From: Sorex araneus
Lineage: Eukaryota > Chordata > Mammalia > Eulipotyphla > Soricidae
Length of the DNA: 64,000 nt
Direction: 5' to 3'
Assembly (NCBI RefSeq): GCF_027595985.1
Contig: NC_073307.1
Location: 16,916,395 to 16,980,394 of the forward strand
Each line of letters starts with the position of its first letter. Within the stretch, counting starts at the first letter, position 1. Both the position numbers and the translations under genes were made by a program. The notes under the pieces are model-generated. The model was not told where the DNA came from. It was given only the letters and a program-made list of their open reading frames with translations, and did not search any database. Shown one piece after another: positions 12,711 through 24,557 of the stretch.

Positions 12711-13949
12711 ATTCTAGAATGATGATTTGTCTAAAAATACAACTGGGATTGCATAGGAACACTTACGTGAAGTAGAGAGATCTTCTAGACACTAATAGCT
12801 TTTACTATAAATTCTATAATTATATTTAGCACCCCTATATTTATACCTGGATAATTAGCAATACATTAGTGTAATACTATATGGCTGTTTATATACATGG
12901 ATATGGATATAAAATTCCTTAATAAATAGCTGACTCAAGATAATGACACGTTTGCTGATACAAATATATTGACAAATAAAAGTATTTATTAATTAGATAT
13001 GCATAATACAGTGGGGAAATTTGACAGAATGTGGCTACTATAAGTTATTGGGCTGTAAGATCGGTAGAAATCAAACTTAAGTTTTCTTACTTTAATTTTA
13101 TTCAAATATGTTTTTTAAAAGCATGCATTATACTACTTATTTTTCTTAAAGGAGTTAAACACCATGTATGATTCTGAAGTTGATACTTGTACAAACACAA
13201 ATAGTAACAATAATAAAATACAGAAGAATAAGAAGGAGTAAAAGAAAAAGAAATTAAATACCGTCTTTGTAGAAAAGATATTTTTGTGGTCTCCCATAGA
13301 ACTTTAGAGTAAAAAAAAATGCATTTAAAAATACATACCTAACAGTAGAAAAGTCTTTCCCAATGATTGAAAACTAAAGACAAAAAAGAGGAGAAACTTA
13401 AGATGACCTGGATGTTTGAAGCCTTGAGGTTTGACAAAATATCACCGCCTCCCAACAGCAGGACAGAGGGGAGAATTAGGAAGGAAGATCATATCAGTTT
13501 TGCACATTATTATTTGATAGTTATGTAAAAGCTCAATCTCTTTGAAAAAAAAGTTATCCTCACAGGACCTTGAATTTTTAACTGAAAAATACCTAATTAG
13601 CTAGAGTAGTTTTAGATACTCAACAAAGTTAAGTAGAAAGTAAAAGAGTTCCTGAGTATCCCAAGCTTTCACACAAGTACAGTGCCCCCTATCAAAATCT
13701 TACATTAAAGTGGTTTATTACCTGCCTTGATAAAATTACACTGGCACAACATTATCATTGAACATTAAATGGGTCACCACAAGTGAATGGTGACACAACT
13801 CCACCATTATAGAATAATACATAAAAGTTTTACAGTCCTAAACATTTTCTGTGCTCTACATATCCACGCGCAACTTCTTTCTAATCCCCCAAAATCAATA
13901 ATTTTTAGAATTTCTCCAAGTTTGTTTTCCAGAAGATAATTTGATGTGC
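12711..13949. other. AT-rich single-copy sequence, no gene
   Basis: Very AT-rich with many short A and T runs. No coding frame and no repeat that I can name. Confidence 0.5.
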
Positions 13950-14420
13950 ACTTGATGTATTCTTTTCAGATAGACTCCTATTACTCAGAGACATGCTTTA
14001 AGTTTCTGCTATGTCTTTTCATGACTTTATATGTAATTTCTTTTTACTGTTAAATAATATTCCATTGCCTTCCATGTATCATAGTTTATCTATTTACCTT
14101 GTGAAGATGCTCTTACTTGCTCCCTATGTGTGAAAAATATAAAGTTGCCATATAATTCACATCATATTTTTGTGCAGGCAATAGTTTTTAGTTTATTTGA
14201 ACAGATAGAAAAAAGCATGATTACTGGATAAAACATACTAGCTACAAAGGAGCACAAATATATTGTTGGTGATAGTGTCTACTGGTTCAACCTCTTTGAA
14301 AAACAATATGAACATTTGGCAAAATATAAAACTTCCATATGACAACAATTTCACTCATAGGCATCTAGGAATGAAATTTCTCTTTAAAAAGACAGTTCTA
14401 TTTGACCATAGCTCATGGAC
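13950..14420. mobile_element. Old LINE-1 (L1M-like) with inverted 5' part
   Basis: Bases 13950-14200 read as inverted L1 3' sequence (taatattccattgcc, tagtttatctatttacc). Bases 14262-14400 read as forward L1 from further upstream in the element (ctggttcaacctctttg, cttccatatgac, ataggcatctaggaatg). Tail inverted and upstream part forward is the twin-priming arrangement. The copy is old and no TSD was found. Confidence 0.6.
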
Positions 14421-15475
14421 CATGCACCCAAAGCATTATAGTTCAGACTGTAGTAGCTGTTCCCTTTATTTTTCATCCCATTTCTTTTTGTGTGTCCCAA
14501 TTTTCAATTTTTCAATATCTATATCTTAAAAACTAATATTGGCCAAGGAAACAAACGTTGCTTTTTATATTTATGGAACTTAGAATATGTTGTGTGTTTA
14601 TTTGAAAAAGGAAAAATGGGTATTTCCATTCTTTTGCTTAGACTGCTGGGATAAAAGAATCACTTTAGTTAGATAAAATTGAATAGCCCTAAAAAAAAAA
14701 AACAGATATTGATCAATAAGGATTTTCTCTTCCCTCTGGATACTTAGCGTATAATTGCCTGAGATAGTCTTCCCTGGATCACAATAGTGTATTAAAAGGT
14801 CCCCAAAATACTGATTTGTGGGAAAGCTAATGCTAGCATTAGATCTATCTTTGTAGAAGCGTTACTTATGGTGGCAGAAAAATTTACTTAAAGTAGCAGA
14901 AGCATGAAATTAAATTTAGTCTGTGCCTAGTGAGCTATACTTCCTGCTCAAGCCAAACAAACAAAATCCAATGCAAAAAGGAGTGAATCAAACCTCATTA
15001 TACTGCTCTAAGAGGAATGATAGAGTATTAACAGCATGATTATATCCGGAAAAGCAGAAAAGAGTCATCTTGGAGGTATGACCATGACACTATGAAGCAT
15101 TGAAGAAATCATGACATTTTTCATAAGTTAAGTAAGTACCTCCATGTGAAAGGCACAGAATGGTTTAAAGACTAAATGTGAATCTCCCCAGAGAAGGCCA
15201 ATGAACAGGTACCAATGCTATAGAACTATTATATTGAAGAGTAGAGAGTTAATCTTCTAGTGATGACCATCTCATCTCCTCCTGAGCCCAAAGTCAACTC
15301 CCTCTAGAACTGCCTTGAAGAGGACATTTTCTCCCTGAGTATTTTCTTAGTACAGACTGATACATCCTCAGAAGAAAAAAATCAAGGGCAAAGATAACCA
15401 GATTGTTGGAGCAGCCATGGAAGAACATATGGAGTGCCTGACAAAAGGCTATAGGTGTAAAATTGAAAATAACTA
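14421..15475. other. Single-copy sequence, no gene
   Basis: Nothing recognised on either strand beyond an A-run at about 14691-14702. Confidence 0.5.
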
Positions 15476-15815
15476 ATTTGGAGCACCTAGCCTATAGCAG
15501 GAATTGTGCAAAATAATTTGCAAAAGTACATCAGTGAATCCTAAAGAAAAATTTGCAGATGAGTTTTCTTAGTTTCTTTTATAGATGAAAATAGTGGCCC
15601 TGATAGTACAGTGGTAGGGCTTTTGCCTTGCAAGCTGTCATCCTGGGTTCGACCCCCCAAGCACTGCCGGGACTAATTCCTGAGTGTATAACCCCTGAGC
15701 ATTATCGGTTATGACCCAAAAAGCCTAAATAAATAAATGTACAGTTTTTTTTAAAATAAATAACAATAATGTTCAGAGAGTTCAAGATATTTACCTAAAG
15801 GTACAAGGAATATTG
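15476..15815 (-). mobile_element. MIR split by a younger SINE
   Basis: The left part (gagcacctagcctatagcag, then aattgtgcaaaataatttgc and atagatgaaaata) and the right part (gttcagagagttcaag) are consecutive pieces of an inverted MIR. A family-A SINE interrupts them, which orders the two insertions. Confidence 0.7.
15594..15738 (+). mobile_element. Family-A SINE nested in MIR
   Basis: Head ccctgatagtacagtggtag, B box ggttcgacccc, body ctgccgggactaattcctg and tail gacccaaaaagcctaaataa. Part of the central body is deleted. Confidence 0.85.
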
Positions 15816-16279
15816 ATTTTTCTATCAACATAAGTGTATCAGCTTACATATCTTGGATATATATTTACCTTCCACATTGCGTTTCAGGTTAGGGTTACTC
15901 ACAACATTGTCAGCTGGACAACAGTGAATTGTCAGCCAGTTTATTATGGCAGTCCCAGTATGCTTAGAGAGAGTTTCTGTTTGTCATTGCTTCCCTTATT
16001 CTGACTATGGTTTAAGGATGACTCCAGTTCTACCACAAGATTCTTCCCTGAAATTTCACAGAATCAAAGCCAACAATATTTCACAGACAGTCAGGTATTC
16101 CAATCCAGCACCTGGATGTGTCTAACTTCCTGTAGGTCCTAAATCATTCATAAGCCCCATGCTGACTCATGGGTGTCAGTGAGTTTTCTCAGATATTTAC
16201 TGGACCATTTGTTTCTCAGATCCACCCATCATTGTACAAGTTATACTTCCTGTTTTCTAATACTTATGGTATTTGTCCT
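15816..16279. other. Single-copy sequence, no gene
   Basis: Nothing recognised. Confidence 0.5.
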
Positions 16280-16385
16280 AAGGAAGTCATAATTGATACA
16301 TGTAGTTAGTAAGTGACAGAGCTGGGATTCCAATTGGAGCCACATGACTGGACTACAGAACTAACCTCTCCCAAGAATGTCTAGT
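16280..16385 (-). mobile_element. MIR fragment
   Basis: The run gttagtaagtgacagagctg followed by ggattccaattggagccac is the inverted MIR left half. Confidence 0.75.
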
Positions 16386-16959
16386 GGTATACAACGCTTT
16401 CGAACATTACCTTATAAACCAAAACATAAGAGAATATATTCAAATAAGAATGGGAAATGTACAAACAAGATATCATAAGTGAACTGCTTCTTAAACCTCT
16501 TCGAAGCAATAGATGGAAATGATATGCCCATAGAAGAGCTAGCACGTGATCTTATTCAAACAAATCAAATTTCTTTTGTGTATTCACAAAATGTGCACAC
16601 TTTCAGTTAGAATATCTAATGCTTATAAGCACAGAAACTTCCACTAACCATCGCAGAAGTCCCTAAGAGTCTGGAATTTTATGGGTGCTGGTCTGCAAAA
16701 TAATACAAGAAGATTTACTGTCATTTTCAGAAAACCTACCTTCTTTCCCATCCACAACCATTTTCATGATTGCTCAAACCAATTTTTCTGATGACACTGT
16801 GTTTCTTCTTTCTATTGCCCTCCTTTCTGAATCATAAAGAGCTATTCTTGAATCAAACTGTCCTGTGTTCTAGGAACATTCCCTGAATTGTAATAGAGTA
16901 CTCAAGAGCAAGAGCATGCTTTTGGTAATTTTTATGTATCCTTAAAAGTAATAGGCGAT
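16386..16959. other. Single-copy sequence, no gene
   Basis: Nothing recognised. Confidence 0.5.
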
Positions 16960-17128
16960 GAATCAGAGGTATAGTTCGGTGGGTAGGGCACTTGTATTGC
17001 AGGTGACTAATCCAGGTTCAATTCTAAGTACCCCATATGTTTTCCCAAGCTCTCCAGGAGTGATCCCCAACTGTAGAGCTAAGAGGAAGACCTGAGCACT
17101 ACTGGTGACTCCTCCAAAAAAAATTAAA
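16960..17128 (+). mobile_element. Family-A SINE, old
   Basis: Recognisable pieces are gtgggtagggcacttg, ccaggttcaattc, accccatatg and ctccaggagtgatcccc. The tail is an A-run at 17116-17124. Confidence 0.75.
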
Positions 17129-17292
17129 TGCAAAAAGTCTAAAAATTATATCAAGCTCTGTTACATGTTAAATAAAAGGTATTTAAGGTATATACAAGAA
17201 AGATAACACTGGGGACATGGTAAAGAAGACAACTCAGCAAAATACACTTGTTTATATATGGAACTTTTTTGGAATATGCGATAATTGAATTT

Positions 17293-17482
17293 GTTTTTTA
17301 ATTTTATTGAATCACCATGAAATAGTTACAAGCTTTCATGTTTGGATTACAAACACACAATGATCAAACACCCATCCCTCCACCAGTGCACATTCCCCAC
17401 CACCAAAATCCCCGGTATACCATAATGCCCCAAAGTAGAGAGAGAGAGTATGGAGAATATTGTCTGCCATGGAGGCAGGGCA
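17293..17482. mobile_element. LINE-1 insertion with twin-priming inversion
   Basis: Bases 17293-17420 are the inverted L1 3' end (ttttattgaatcaccatg to cccggtatac). Bases 17421-17482 switch to forward orientation (ataatgccccaaagtagag to catggaggcaggg), which lies just upstream in the element, as seen in the intact order at 29515-29720. The flanks ataattgaattt (17281-17292) and atagttgaattt (17483-17494) form a 12-bp TSD with one mismatch. It is therefore a single insertion event. Confidence 0.85.
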
Positions 17483-17494
17483 ATAGTTGAATTT

Positions 17495-17969
17495 TCATTC
17501 AACCTCTGAAGGACTACTTTGTAGAGACTTCCTGAGCAGTTAGCATTGTGCACAAACCTCAAACATGGAGAAATATTAATAAAAAGGTTGTTATTTTAAG
17601 TTTATTTAAGATATCTTTTAGGTTAAATGTTTGTGTTTAACCTAAAACATGGGGGAGTGTTTGTGTTTTTTGGCAGGGTGAGTGTTGAAGAATGCTCACA
17701 AATAGTTCTCAAGCATCTTGGGCCCCTCCCTGTCACGCTCAGTCACTCAGTTGTGCAAAATGGTTCAATGGTAAAACCCTAGAATGTGGGGCTCAGTCTT
17801 GTGGTGGTGTGGGGCTCCAGGGCCACAGCTGGTAGTTCTCTGGAAAACATGGTGCTAGGGTTCAGACATGGTTCCTATCATATATCATTACATATGCAAA
17901 GTATCATTGTCAAACTTTCCCCCTCCCTATACTTTATATGTTTTGCTTTCCTTTTAAATGGGTGTTAGG
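17495..17969. other. Unassigned sequence, traces of SINE
   Basis: Possible decayed family-A pieces lie near 17700-17860. Too worn to place. No gene. Confidence 0.4.
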
Positions 17970-18141
17970 CTAAACTCAGTAATCTGTGTGGAGCCTTAGT
18001 AGACCAAAAGCACGCCTGGACCTGGGCAGGTGATCACTTCTAGCAGTTCTTAAGGTATGATATTTAACACCAGATGCCAATTTAGGGTCTGCCACATACA
18101 CAGCAAGTGCCTTCTTCCATGGACTATCTCTCTGGCCCCCA
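17970..18141 (-). mobile_element. Family-A SINE, strongly decayed
   Basis: Only the inverted head is clear: gccacatacacagcaagtgc and ctatctctctggcccc. The body is barely recognisable. Confidence 0.55.
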
Positions 18142-18159
18142 TTTTTTGTGTTTTAATTA

Positions 18160-18390
18160 TAATAGCAGCTACCATTTATAAAATCCCCTGTCATTAGCTA
18201 GAAACTAAGCAGGTTATTAAAATCTGAAGTTATAAACACCTCTAGTTACAATGTTTTTAAAACCAGAAGTGGGCTTCACAAAAGAGCTCTTCTTCATACA
18301 AGGAAATAACAACCCAGAAGACTGTGTTGCCTCTTTTCTTTCTCCATTGTTACAGGTGAGAAAACTGAAGCTCAACAATTGTTTGTTGGG
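18160..18390 (-). mobile_element. MIR fragment
   Basis: The left edge (atagcagctaccatttat) and right part (ttacaggtgagaaaactgaag) are inverted MIR segments with diverged sequence between. Confidence 0.6.
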
Positions 18391-18533
18391 CTATAAATTC
18401 TAAACTTTTTTCAATACCTCTTTCCTATGTGTATAGAAATGCTCTTATTACACTGAACCTCCCAGACAAGAATCAGCAAGAATCTTCCTGTTTTATTGCT
18501 TGCTCTGTCCTCTCTGGAGAACCTTGTTGTTCA

Positions 18534-18632
18534 TTCTCTCTCTCTTTCTCTCTCTCTCTTTCTGTCACTCCCTCTCTCTCTCCTCTCTCCCTCTTTTTCC
18601 CTCTGTCCTAACCTCTTTCTCTCCCTCTCTCT

Positions 18633-18696
<64 letters not shown>
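18534..18696. repeat. (TC)n microsatellite
   Basis: Imperfect CT-rich sequence from 18534 becomes a pure (TC)n run at about 18635-18696. Open frames across it are artefacts of the dinucleotide. Confidence 0.98.
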
Positions 18697-18708
<12 letters not shown>

Positions 18709-18862
18709 GCTGACACCTGGTGGTGCTCTGGCCGTAATCCAGGCTCTGCACTCAGGAGTTACTTGTGGCAAGCTCTGGGGACCATATGCGATGTCGGGGA
18801 TCGAAAGTAGGTTGACTGAGTGCGAGACAAACCACCCTACCTATTGTACTATCACTCCAAGT
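18697..18862 (-). mobile_element. Family-A SINE next to the (TC)n tract
   Basis: Inverted copy with ggctctgcactcaggagtta, gggaccatatgcgatg and the head end actatcactccaag. Confidence 0.85.
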
Positions 18863-19540
18863 CTTCCCCTCCCATTGTTCTAATAAAGTTTCATTCAATC
18901 AAAGTACTACACTTAGAAAATGTTTTAAAAATAGTCAGATAAAATATATTACTTATAAACCAAAATTTGCAAGCTTCTGTTCACTTTAATTAATACCCCA
19001 TGTCCCGTTAGTAATTCTAACACTGAAAACTACAGAGAGGTTTGGGGACTAAGGGGCTGTCATGAAGCAGAGAGCTTCAAGGCAACATCTCCTCAGTCAC
19101 GCTAGTTCATACCCTGCCATTCTCCGCAGGAGCAATTATCTGCATGCGAAGCATATTATTTAACTTTGTGATTGTTAAGTCACTACGTTGAAGCTAGACT
19201 GTGAAGGCATGAATGATACAACTGGAAGGAATGGTTTCCTAATTATTGATTAACAGTTTGTTTTCCTACACCCTCACCCAAACTGTCATTCAAATTTTTG
19301 CCCATATGATACTAGTCTAAATTTATGTTTCATTGAAGTTTTGCTGAGGTATGGCCAGAAAGTATATTTACATGTTCTCTGATTTTACCTTTTTAGTGTT
19401 GTATTTCAGAAATTGTTATAAAACTATGATTAATTTTTTTCCACTACATCTGATGTTGCAGAAACTATCATTCCTTAAGTTTTTTTTTTAAGAATAAAAG
19501 TAAATGATCTTAAGATAATTTAGGGGAACATATAGTTACA
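18863..19540. other. Single-copy sequence, no gene
   Basis: Nothing recognised. Confidence 0.5.
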
Positions 19541-19767
19541 CCTGGAGTGATAGCACTGTGGGTAGGGCGTTGCCTTACATGTGGCTGACCCAGGTTTAAT
19601 TCCTCTGTCCTCCGGCAAGCTACGGAGAGTATACCGCCAGCAAGGCAGAGCCTGGCAAACTACCCATGGCATATTCAATTGCCAAAAACAGTAACAAGTC
19701 TCACAATGGAGACATTACTGGTGCCTGCTCGAGCAAATCGATGAACAACGGGATGAGAGTGCTACAG
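19541..19767 (+). mobile_element. Family-B SINE, nearly complete
   Basis: Head ctggagtgatagcactgtgg, two gcaagctac/gcaaactac motifs, aaaaacagtaacaagtctca, and an end at ggatgagagtgctacag. A small deletion removes the first part of the duplicated block. No convincing TSD. Confidence 0.88.
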
Positions 19768-19911
19768 TTTATAGGTCATGTTAGTTACTTTTCAACACAC
19801 CATCTCCTATACAACAATGAGAACAGATACCACTCTAACCTGGAATTTGGCATGGCTTAAGTCTTAAACCTTATCCAATGCAAATTTATTGTTAAAATGT
19901 CTGGAGGAAAC

Positions 19912-20055
19912 TACAAGGAGGCGGTTAAGTACAAGGGTTAAGTTGCTTACTTTGCATGCAGTTGACAACAGTAAACTCCCAGGCATTTCCTATGGGCCCC
20001 TGAGCACTGCCAAGAGTAAGCCCTGAGCATTTCTAGTATGTCCCAATGCACACAC
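19912..20055 (+). mobile_element. Family-A SINE, old
   Basis: The body ctgagcactgccaagagtaa and tail region tatgtcccaat are recognisable. The head is heavily mutated. Confidence 0.6.
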
Positions 20056-20610
20056 AAATATGAAAAGTAACTTTTATTCTTCACCTATAAGATATTAGCA
20101 CAACAAATATATTCCCTGCAAAGACTTTAAAAGAAAACTGCCTCCCTAGGATATAGTTGCATCACTAACATCACACGCAAAAATAATAAAAGCAATAGAC
20201 AACTGAGATAAGAGCATTTAGACTAGCTAAGGGAAAGGATTCCAATAAATTCAGAAAAATATCTTTCTACTTCTATTAGATCTATTGGAGGAAAAGTGTT
20301 CCCTGCAGTATCCTGGAAAATAGTAGCTATAAACAATGAGATAAGGCAGATTAAAATTGGACTCCATGGAAATTCATTTAGTGACACTGAGTTATTTTCA
20401 GTAAATTGGCAATGTGTGAGTTCAACCAATCCTTAACAGGGCACCTGATCAAATAACAAAATACTATTTCCTTGGTTTTTCATTAGTAACTCCTGAGAAA
20501 CCATTTTAATAGAACACATTACTGCCAAGCCATTATCACACTGTAGATTCTGCTTCTGTCTTTTCTGTTCGTTTCTTAAACAATCAATATCACTTCATTT
20601 GTTTTGTTTT
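20056..20610. other. Single-copy sequence, no gene
   Basis: No recognised gene. The frame at 20223-20429 is chance. Confidence 0.5.
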
Positions 20611-21140
20611 TCATTTTTTTATTTTGAAAACCACCACTTATAATACTATTAATGATAGGTTTTCATGCATACAATGTTCCAATACACCTTCATCAGAGAG
20701 TTCCTCCTTCCGTTCATCCTACCATCTCTCAACCCTTCCCCTTGCTAGCTAGGTTCTGTAGATCAGTTCTCTGTTTTATTCCCTTACAATGTTTTGAATT
20801 TTGTTTGAAATTATTTATTGGGGGCCACACCCAGTGATTCTCAGGGGTTATGCTGGTTCTGCATTCTAGAATCACTCCTGGTGGGCTTTGAGGACCATAT
20901 GGGATATCAGAAATCGGGCCCAAGTTGCCCGTGTGTAAAGCAAGTGCCTTACCCAATGTACTGTCTCTCCAACTTCCCCTTACTATATTTGTATATACTA
21001 AACTATGAGGGAGATCATTCTGTATCTGCCCTGCTCCTCTGGCTAACATCACTCAGCATGATACTTTCCAGATGCATCCTCATAGAAGCAAATTGCATGA
21101 TTTGTTTTTTTCTGCCTTTTCCTTATTATAACAGTATTAA
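20611..21140 (-). mobile_element. LINE-1 3' region, interrupted by a SINE
   Basis: Inverted L1 sequence lies on both sides of a nested SINE. On the left are cacttataatactattaatg and acaatgttccaatacacc. On the right is actcagcatgatactttcc, the reverse of the region just after the ORF2 end. Confidence 0.7.
20810..20972 (-). mobile_element. Family-A SINE nested in L1
   Basis: The inverted copy contains ccacacccagtgattctcag, gggaccatatgg-type sequence and a worn head. It is younger than the L1 it interrupts. Confidence 0.82.
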
Positions 21141-21281
21141 TTAGCACTAATTGAGCCAGATTCTCCCTAGGTCATATATATATAGTCCCTGAAGAGAAAT
21201 GTGGAAGAGATTTAGTTACCTGGGATGCTGCCAACCAGGTGTCCAGTTGGCTCAGTGCATCCCAGGGAAATAAGTAATCAG

Positions 21282-21390
21282 GGGCCATAGAGATAGTACA
21301 GTACGGGGATGGTATAAGGGCATTTGCCTTGAAGGTACCAGCCTGGGTTTGATGCCTGGCAACCCTTCACCCCCACACCCTCACCCCCTG
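21282..21390 (+). mobile_element. Family-A SINE head fragment
   Basis: The head (ggccatagagatagtacag, gggcatttgccttg, cctgggtttgatgcc) is followed by a C/A-rich stretch instead of the normal body. Confidence 0.65.
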
Positions 21391-21436
21391 AAAAATATAA
21401 TCAGAGTCAGAAACTGTAATTCCTATGGCAGCCTTT

Positions 21437-21624
21437 TGTTTGTTTGTTTGGACCACATCCTGAGGTGCTCAGAGGTACTCCTGGCACTGCACTAAGGAAT
21501 TACTGTTGGCAGTGCTCAGGGAACCATATGGGATTCCAGACATCGAACCAGGGTTTGTGACCTGCAAGGCAAACACCCTACCTGCTGTACTAGAAAGGCA
21601 AACACCCTTACTGGCTGTCCTATA
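21437..21624 (-). mobile_element. Family-A SINE with short tandem duplication at its head
   Basis: The inverted SINE occupies 21437-21592. The head-end segment aaggcaaacaccctacctg (starting near 21567) is repeated in altered form as aaggcaaacacccttactgg (from 21596), giving a local duplication of about 29 bp. Confidence 0.8.
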
Positions 21625-21684
21625 ATTCTACGGCTGCCTTAACTCCATCATATCTACTTAATGACACAGAAAAACTCATTTGGG

Positions 21685-21800
21685 GGAAAGGGAGATAGCT
21701 CAAAAATCTAGAGTGCATGCTTTGTATCCAGGAACTCCCCACGTTAATCCCCAGCACGTTCCCCCAAACAATAGAGTTAGTCCCGCTAGCACAGTGCAAG
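21685..21800 (+). mobile_element. Decayed family-A SINE head
   Basis: Pieces like gggagatagctcaaaa and gtgcatgctttg resemble the tRNA-like head. The body is not recognisable. Confidence 0.4.
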
Positions 21801-22934
21801 TGAGAAAGAGAGCAAACCCTTTGCAACTGGTTTCTCCCTGGAATATTTATCAATAAACAATCTCTCCAATGTTTTCTATAAATGAAGAGGTAAGAGCCGG
21901 GCATGGGTCCCAAATGAAACCATTTTTTTAAAAAAGGAAAAATCACAACTCATTTGGGTTATCTATGGCATACACAGCTTACTGGCAGAGGTTTCTAGCT
22001 TTCAGCAGCATGGATTTGCACCCTAATTCTATTCGTTAGTGGCTGCTTGAACTTGACTTTGTTTCTCAGTCCTTCAGCATGCCTCCGTTTTCTTGTGTAT
22101 AAAATAAGGAGGCCACAACACGCATTATCATATACATGAGAATTGGACGTGATAACGTTCCTTGATAGCCTCAAACTTAACAGTGATACTTGGTATTTAT
22201 CTTAGAAGATTCATTGATTTTATTGATTACGTATTTCATGCCACATATTTTAAGAAGACTCTCTCAAAGAAACCAATATTTGAAGAAGTAAGTTTTTATT
22301 TCCCCACCCTCCCCCTCCACGGTCCCAGCAGCAGGTAAAGGTAGGTTTCAACTCAGTCTGACTTCAAGTTCTGAATTCTTCCTACCAGGCTGCAATTCAG
22401 AATCCATATGTACATCTAAGTGCCCCTAACAATAGTTACTCATAGTAGTTACTGAAGAAATGCCACCTCTCTCCCATTGCCTGGTCACCTTTGGCTTATG
22501 GATCCATGAAGGTCTTAGGAGATATTAAAATAGGTCCAACATTAGTCTCTCTTACCCTCAGGAGTTTTGTGCTATCTCTGGCAGAAATCCATTTAAACTC
22601 TTCAGACATGTGACATTTGACAATTTTCAGTTATTTCTACATTTGTCTATTTTTTTATCTTCCTCCCATACAATAACATAAATTTTTTGATAGCAGGGCT
22701 TTTTGTCTTGTGTTTATCTACCAACTAGCTTCCAGTTGTGCTCAATGAATTTGGCGGAATTCATAAATAGATTTTTCTAGAAGAATTCATGAATTAATGG
22801 CAACCTTCTTTTCCTGTTAATCAATACAGATTACATTAACAAAATGCATTAATTTTGTGAATATATAGTAAATGGTAAGGAAAATCTGTAATGTGCTCAG
22901 AAAATATTTAAAAAAGTAAAAGCCCTCCACCCCT
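21801..22934. other. Single-copy sequence, no gene
   Basis: No repeat that I can name and no gene. Confidence 0.5.
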
Positions 22935-22935
22935 A

Positions 22936-23104
22936 GGGGCCAGAATGATATACAGTGAATAGGACATTTGCCTTCTAATCAGCCTACCCAGCTTCAATTT
23001 CTGGACTCCATGTGGTCCACTGGGCCCAGAGGAGGTGATTCCTGAGTGTAGAGCCAGGAGTAACCCCTGAAAATTTCCAGTGTGGCCCCAAAGCCAAAAA
23101 TAAA
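22936..23104 (+). mobile_element. Family-A SINE, moderately diverged
   Basis: ggggccagaatgatatacag, then tccatgtggtccactgggcc, gagccaggagtaacccctg and an A-rich tail. Confidence 0.85.
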
Positions 23105-23199
23105 ATGAAACTAAAATCCCCAAACAAATGTTCACTGTAATTATGTCTAATTAATTAATTAGAAAATAAATTAATTAGAATTTTGTCTTGCTATTTTTC

Positions 23200-23345
23200 T
23201 AGGGATTACATCCAAAATTGTTCTAGGTCCAACAATAACTCTTGAGCCCAACAGGGCTATATCCAAAAGTTCACCGGTGGTACATCTAGTTCCTGGATCA
23301 AACTCAAGGCCGAGACACTCTGCCAATTGCGTTCATCCCTCTGGC
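23200..23345 (-). mobile_element. Family-A SINE, very old
   Basis: Only the order of weak matches (aataactcttgagc, ggatcaaactcaaggc, catccctctggc) supports this inverted copy. Confidence 0.4.
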
Positions 23346-24324
23346 AAATCATAGGCTTTTTAAAACTAAGCATCTACTTCCTCCTAACTGGTACTTTAGA
23401 CTCTTCTCCACCAGAATTTACTCACCAGGCACTTTCACACTCATTTTCTAAGGTCAATAAGCAAGACAGAATTATATCAACTAATTTCATTCCAAGTGTG
23501 CTCATTGCTCTTTCTTCTTATTAACACCCAATTTTTTCAGTTTGGGCCTTAAAGAAAGGAAATTATTCCTGTTTTGTAAATTAGCCTGGACTGTCCATTT
23601 ATGGAGACCTAATGTCTCTTGCGTATATTCCTCCGTGGATCCATTTGGAAACTCAGCAGTAGTTGACTGTGTATTTCACTCAACTTGATCGAGTACAAGT
23701 AGGTGAGTATTTTCAGATCATTTGTCAATATCAACGGATGTTTTCTTGTCACAGATAAACAGCCTGTGCCATGAATCAATAGTATGTCAGCAATACTGTC
23801 ACAGTCCCCCTAATGTGCATGCAGCGTGTTGACAGCAGATGTATTACCTTGAGTGCCTGCAAATGTTACCCAGCCTGCCTGTCTTGTGGCACCCTCTTGG
23901 TGCCTCTTCACAGAGTAAGGTCTTGATTTCCCTGCTGGGTCTAACTATTCCATGGTTCCCAGATCCAGCGAACCTCATTACAGTCATGGTTGTCTATTGG
24001 ACCAATTAGTTAAACTTCATCAAGACTGGGTGACCTTGATCACGCAGCTATAACTAGAACAACACACTGATATTTGCACTCATGTGAAAGCTGTCGAGTG
24101 TCCTGAACCAGAACCCTCTGAATCAGCACCCTGGGTTTCTCTGTCTTGCGGCAACGAGGCCAAATTGGTCTCAGTTCAGACTTCTGGGTTAGGTGCATTC
24201 TTCTTTAAAGGACCTGAGATTCCAAGACTCTCAGGGTAACATCACAAATCCGAAACAGAGAGGGAAAAAGCAGGTAAAGCCCATGGGGAACCCAATTGAC
24301 ATTTCTCCACTCTACAAAAGTGCA
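23346..24324. other. Single-copy sequence, no gene
   Basis: About 1 kb of balanced composition. No coding frame beyond 65 codons and no repeat named. Confidence 0.5.
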
Positions 24325-24495
24325 GTGTAATCATGTAGAACTTGGACTTTGAATTTAGACTGATATTGTTTCCAGTCCTTTCACTCGTTACCTACAGGAT
24401 TCTGAGAAGTCATTCAGTCTGTTTATTTTAGGATTGAAATCATAAAAATAGAAAGTGGGTATTAAGAGGACTAAATGAGACATTACATATAAAAT
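24325..24495 (+). mobile_element. MIR fragment
   Basis: Forward MIR order is visible: gattctgagaagtcattcag, then gaaagtgggtattaagagga and ctaaatgagacattacatat. Confidence 0.7.
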
Positions 24496-24557
24496 TTTAT
24501 AAACTATATTGTTATATTATTTTCCTGATGCTAGTGAGGTATTGTGCTTTATAATAG

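Noticed and set aside
18496-18883. 104-127-codon frames rich in Ser/Leu
   Set aside because: Product of the (TC)n repeat joined to a SINE.
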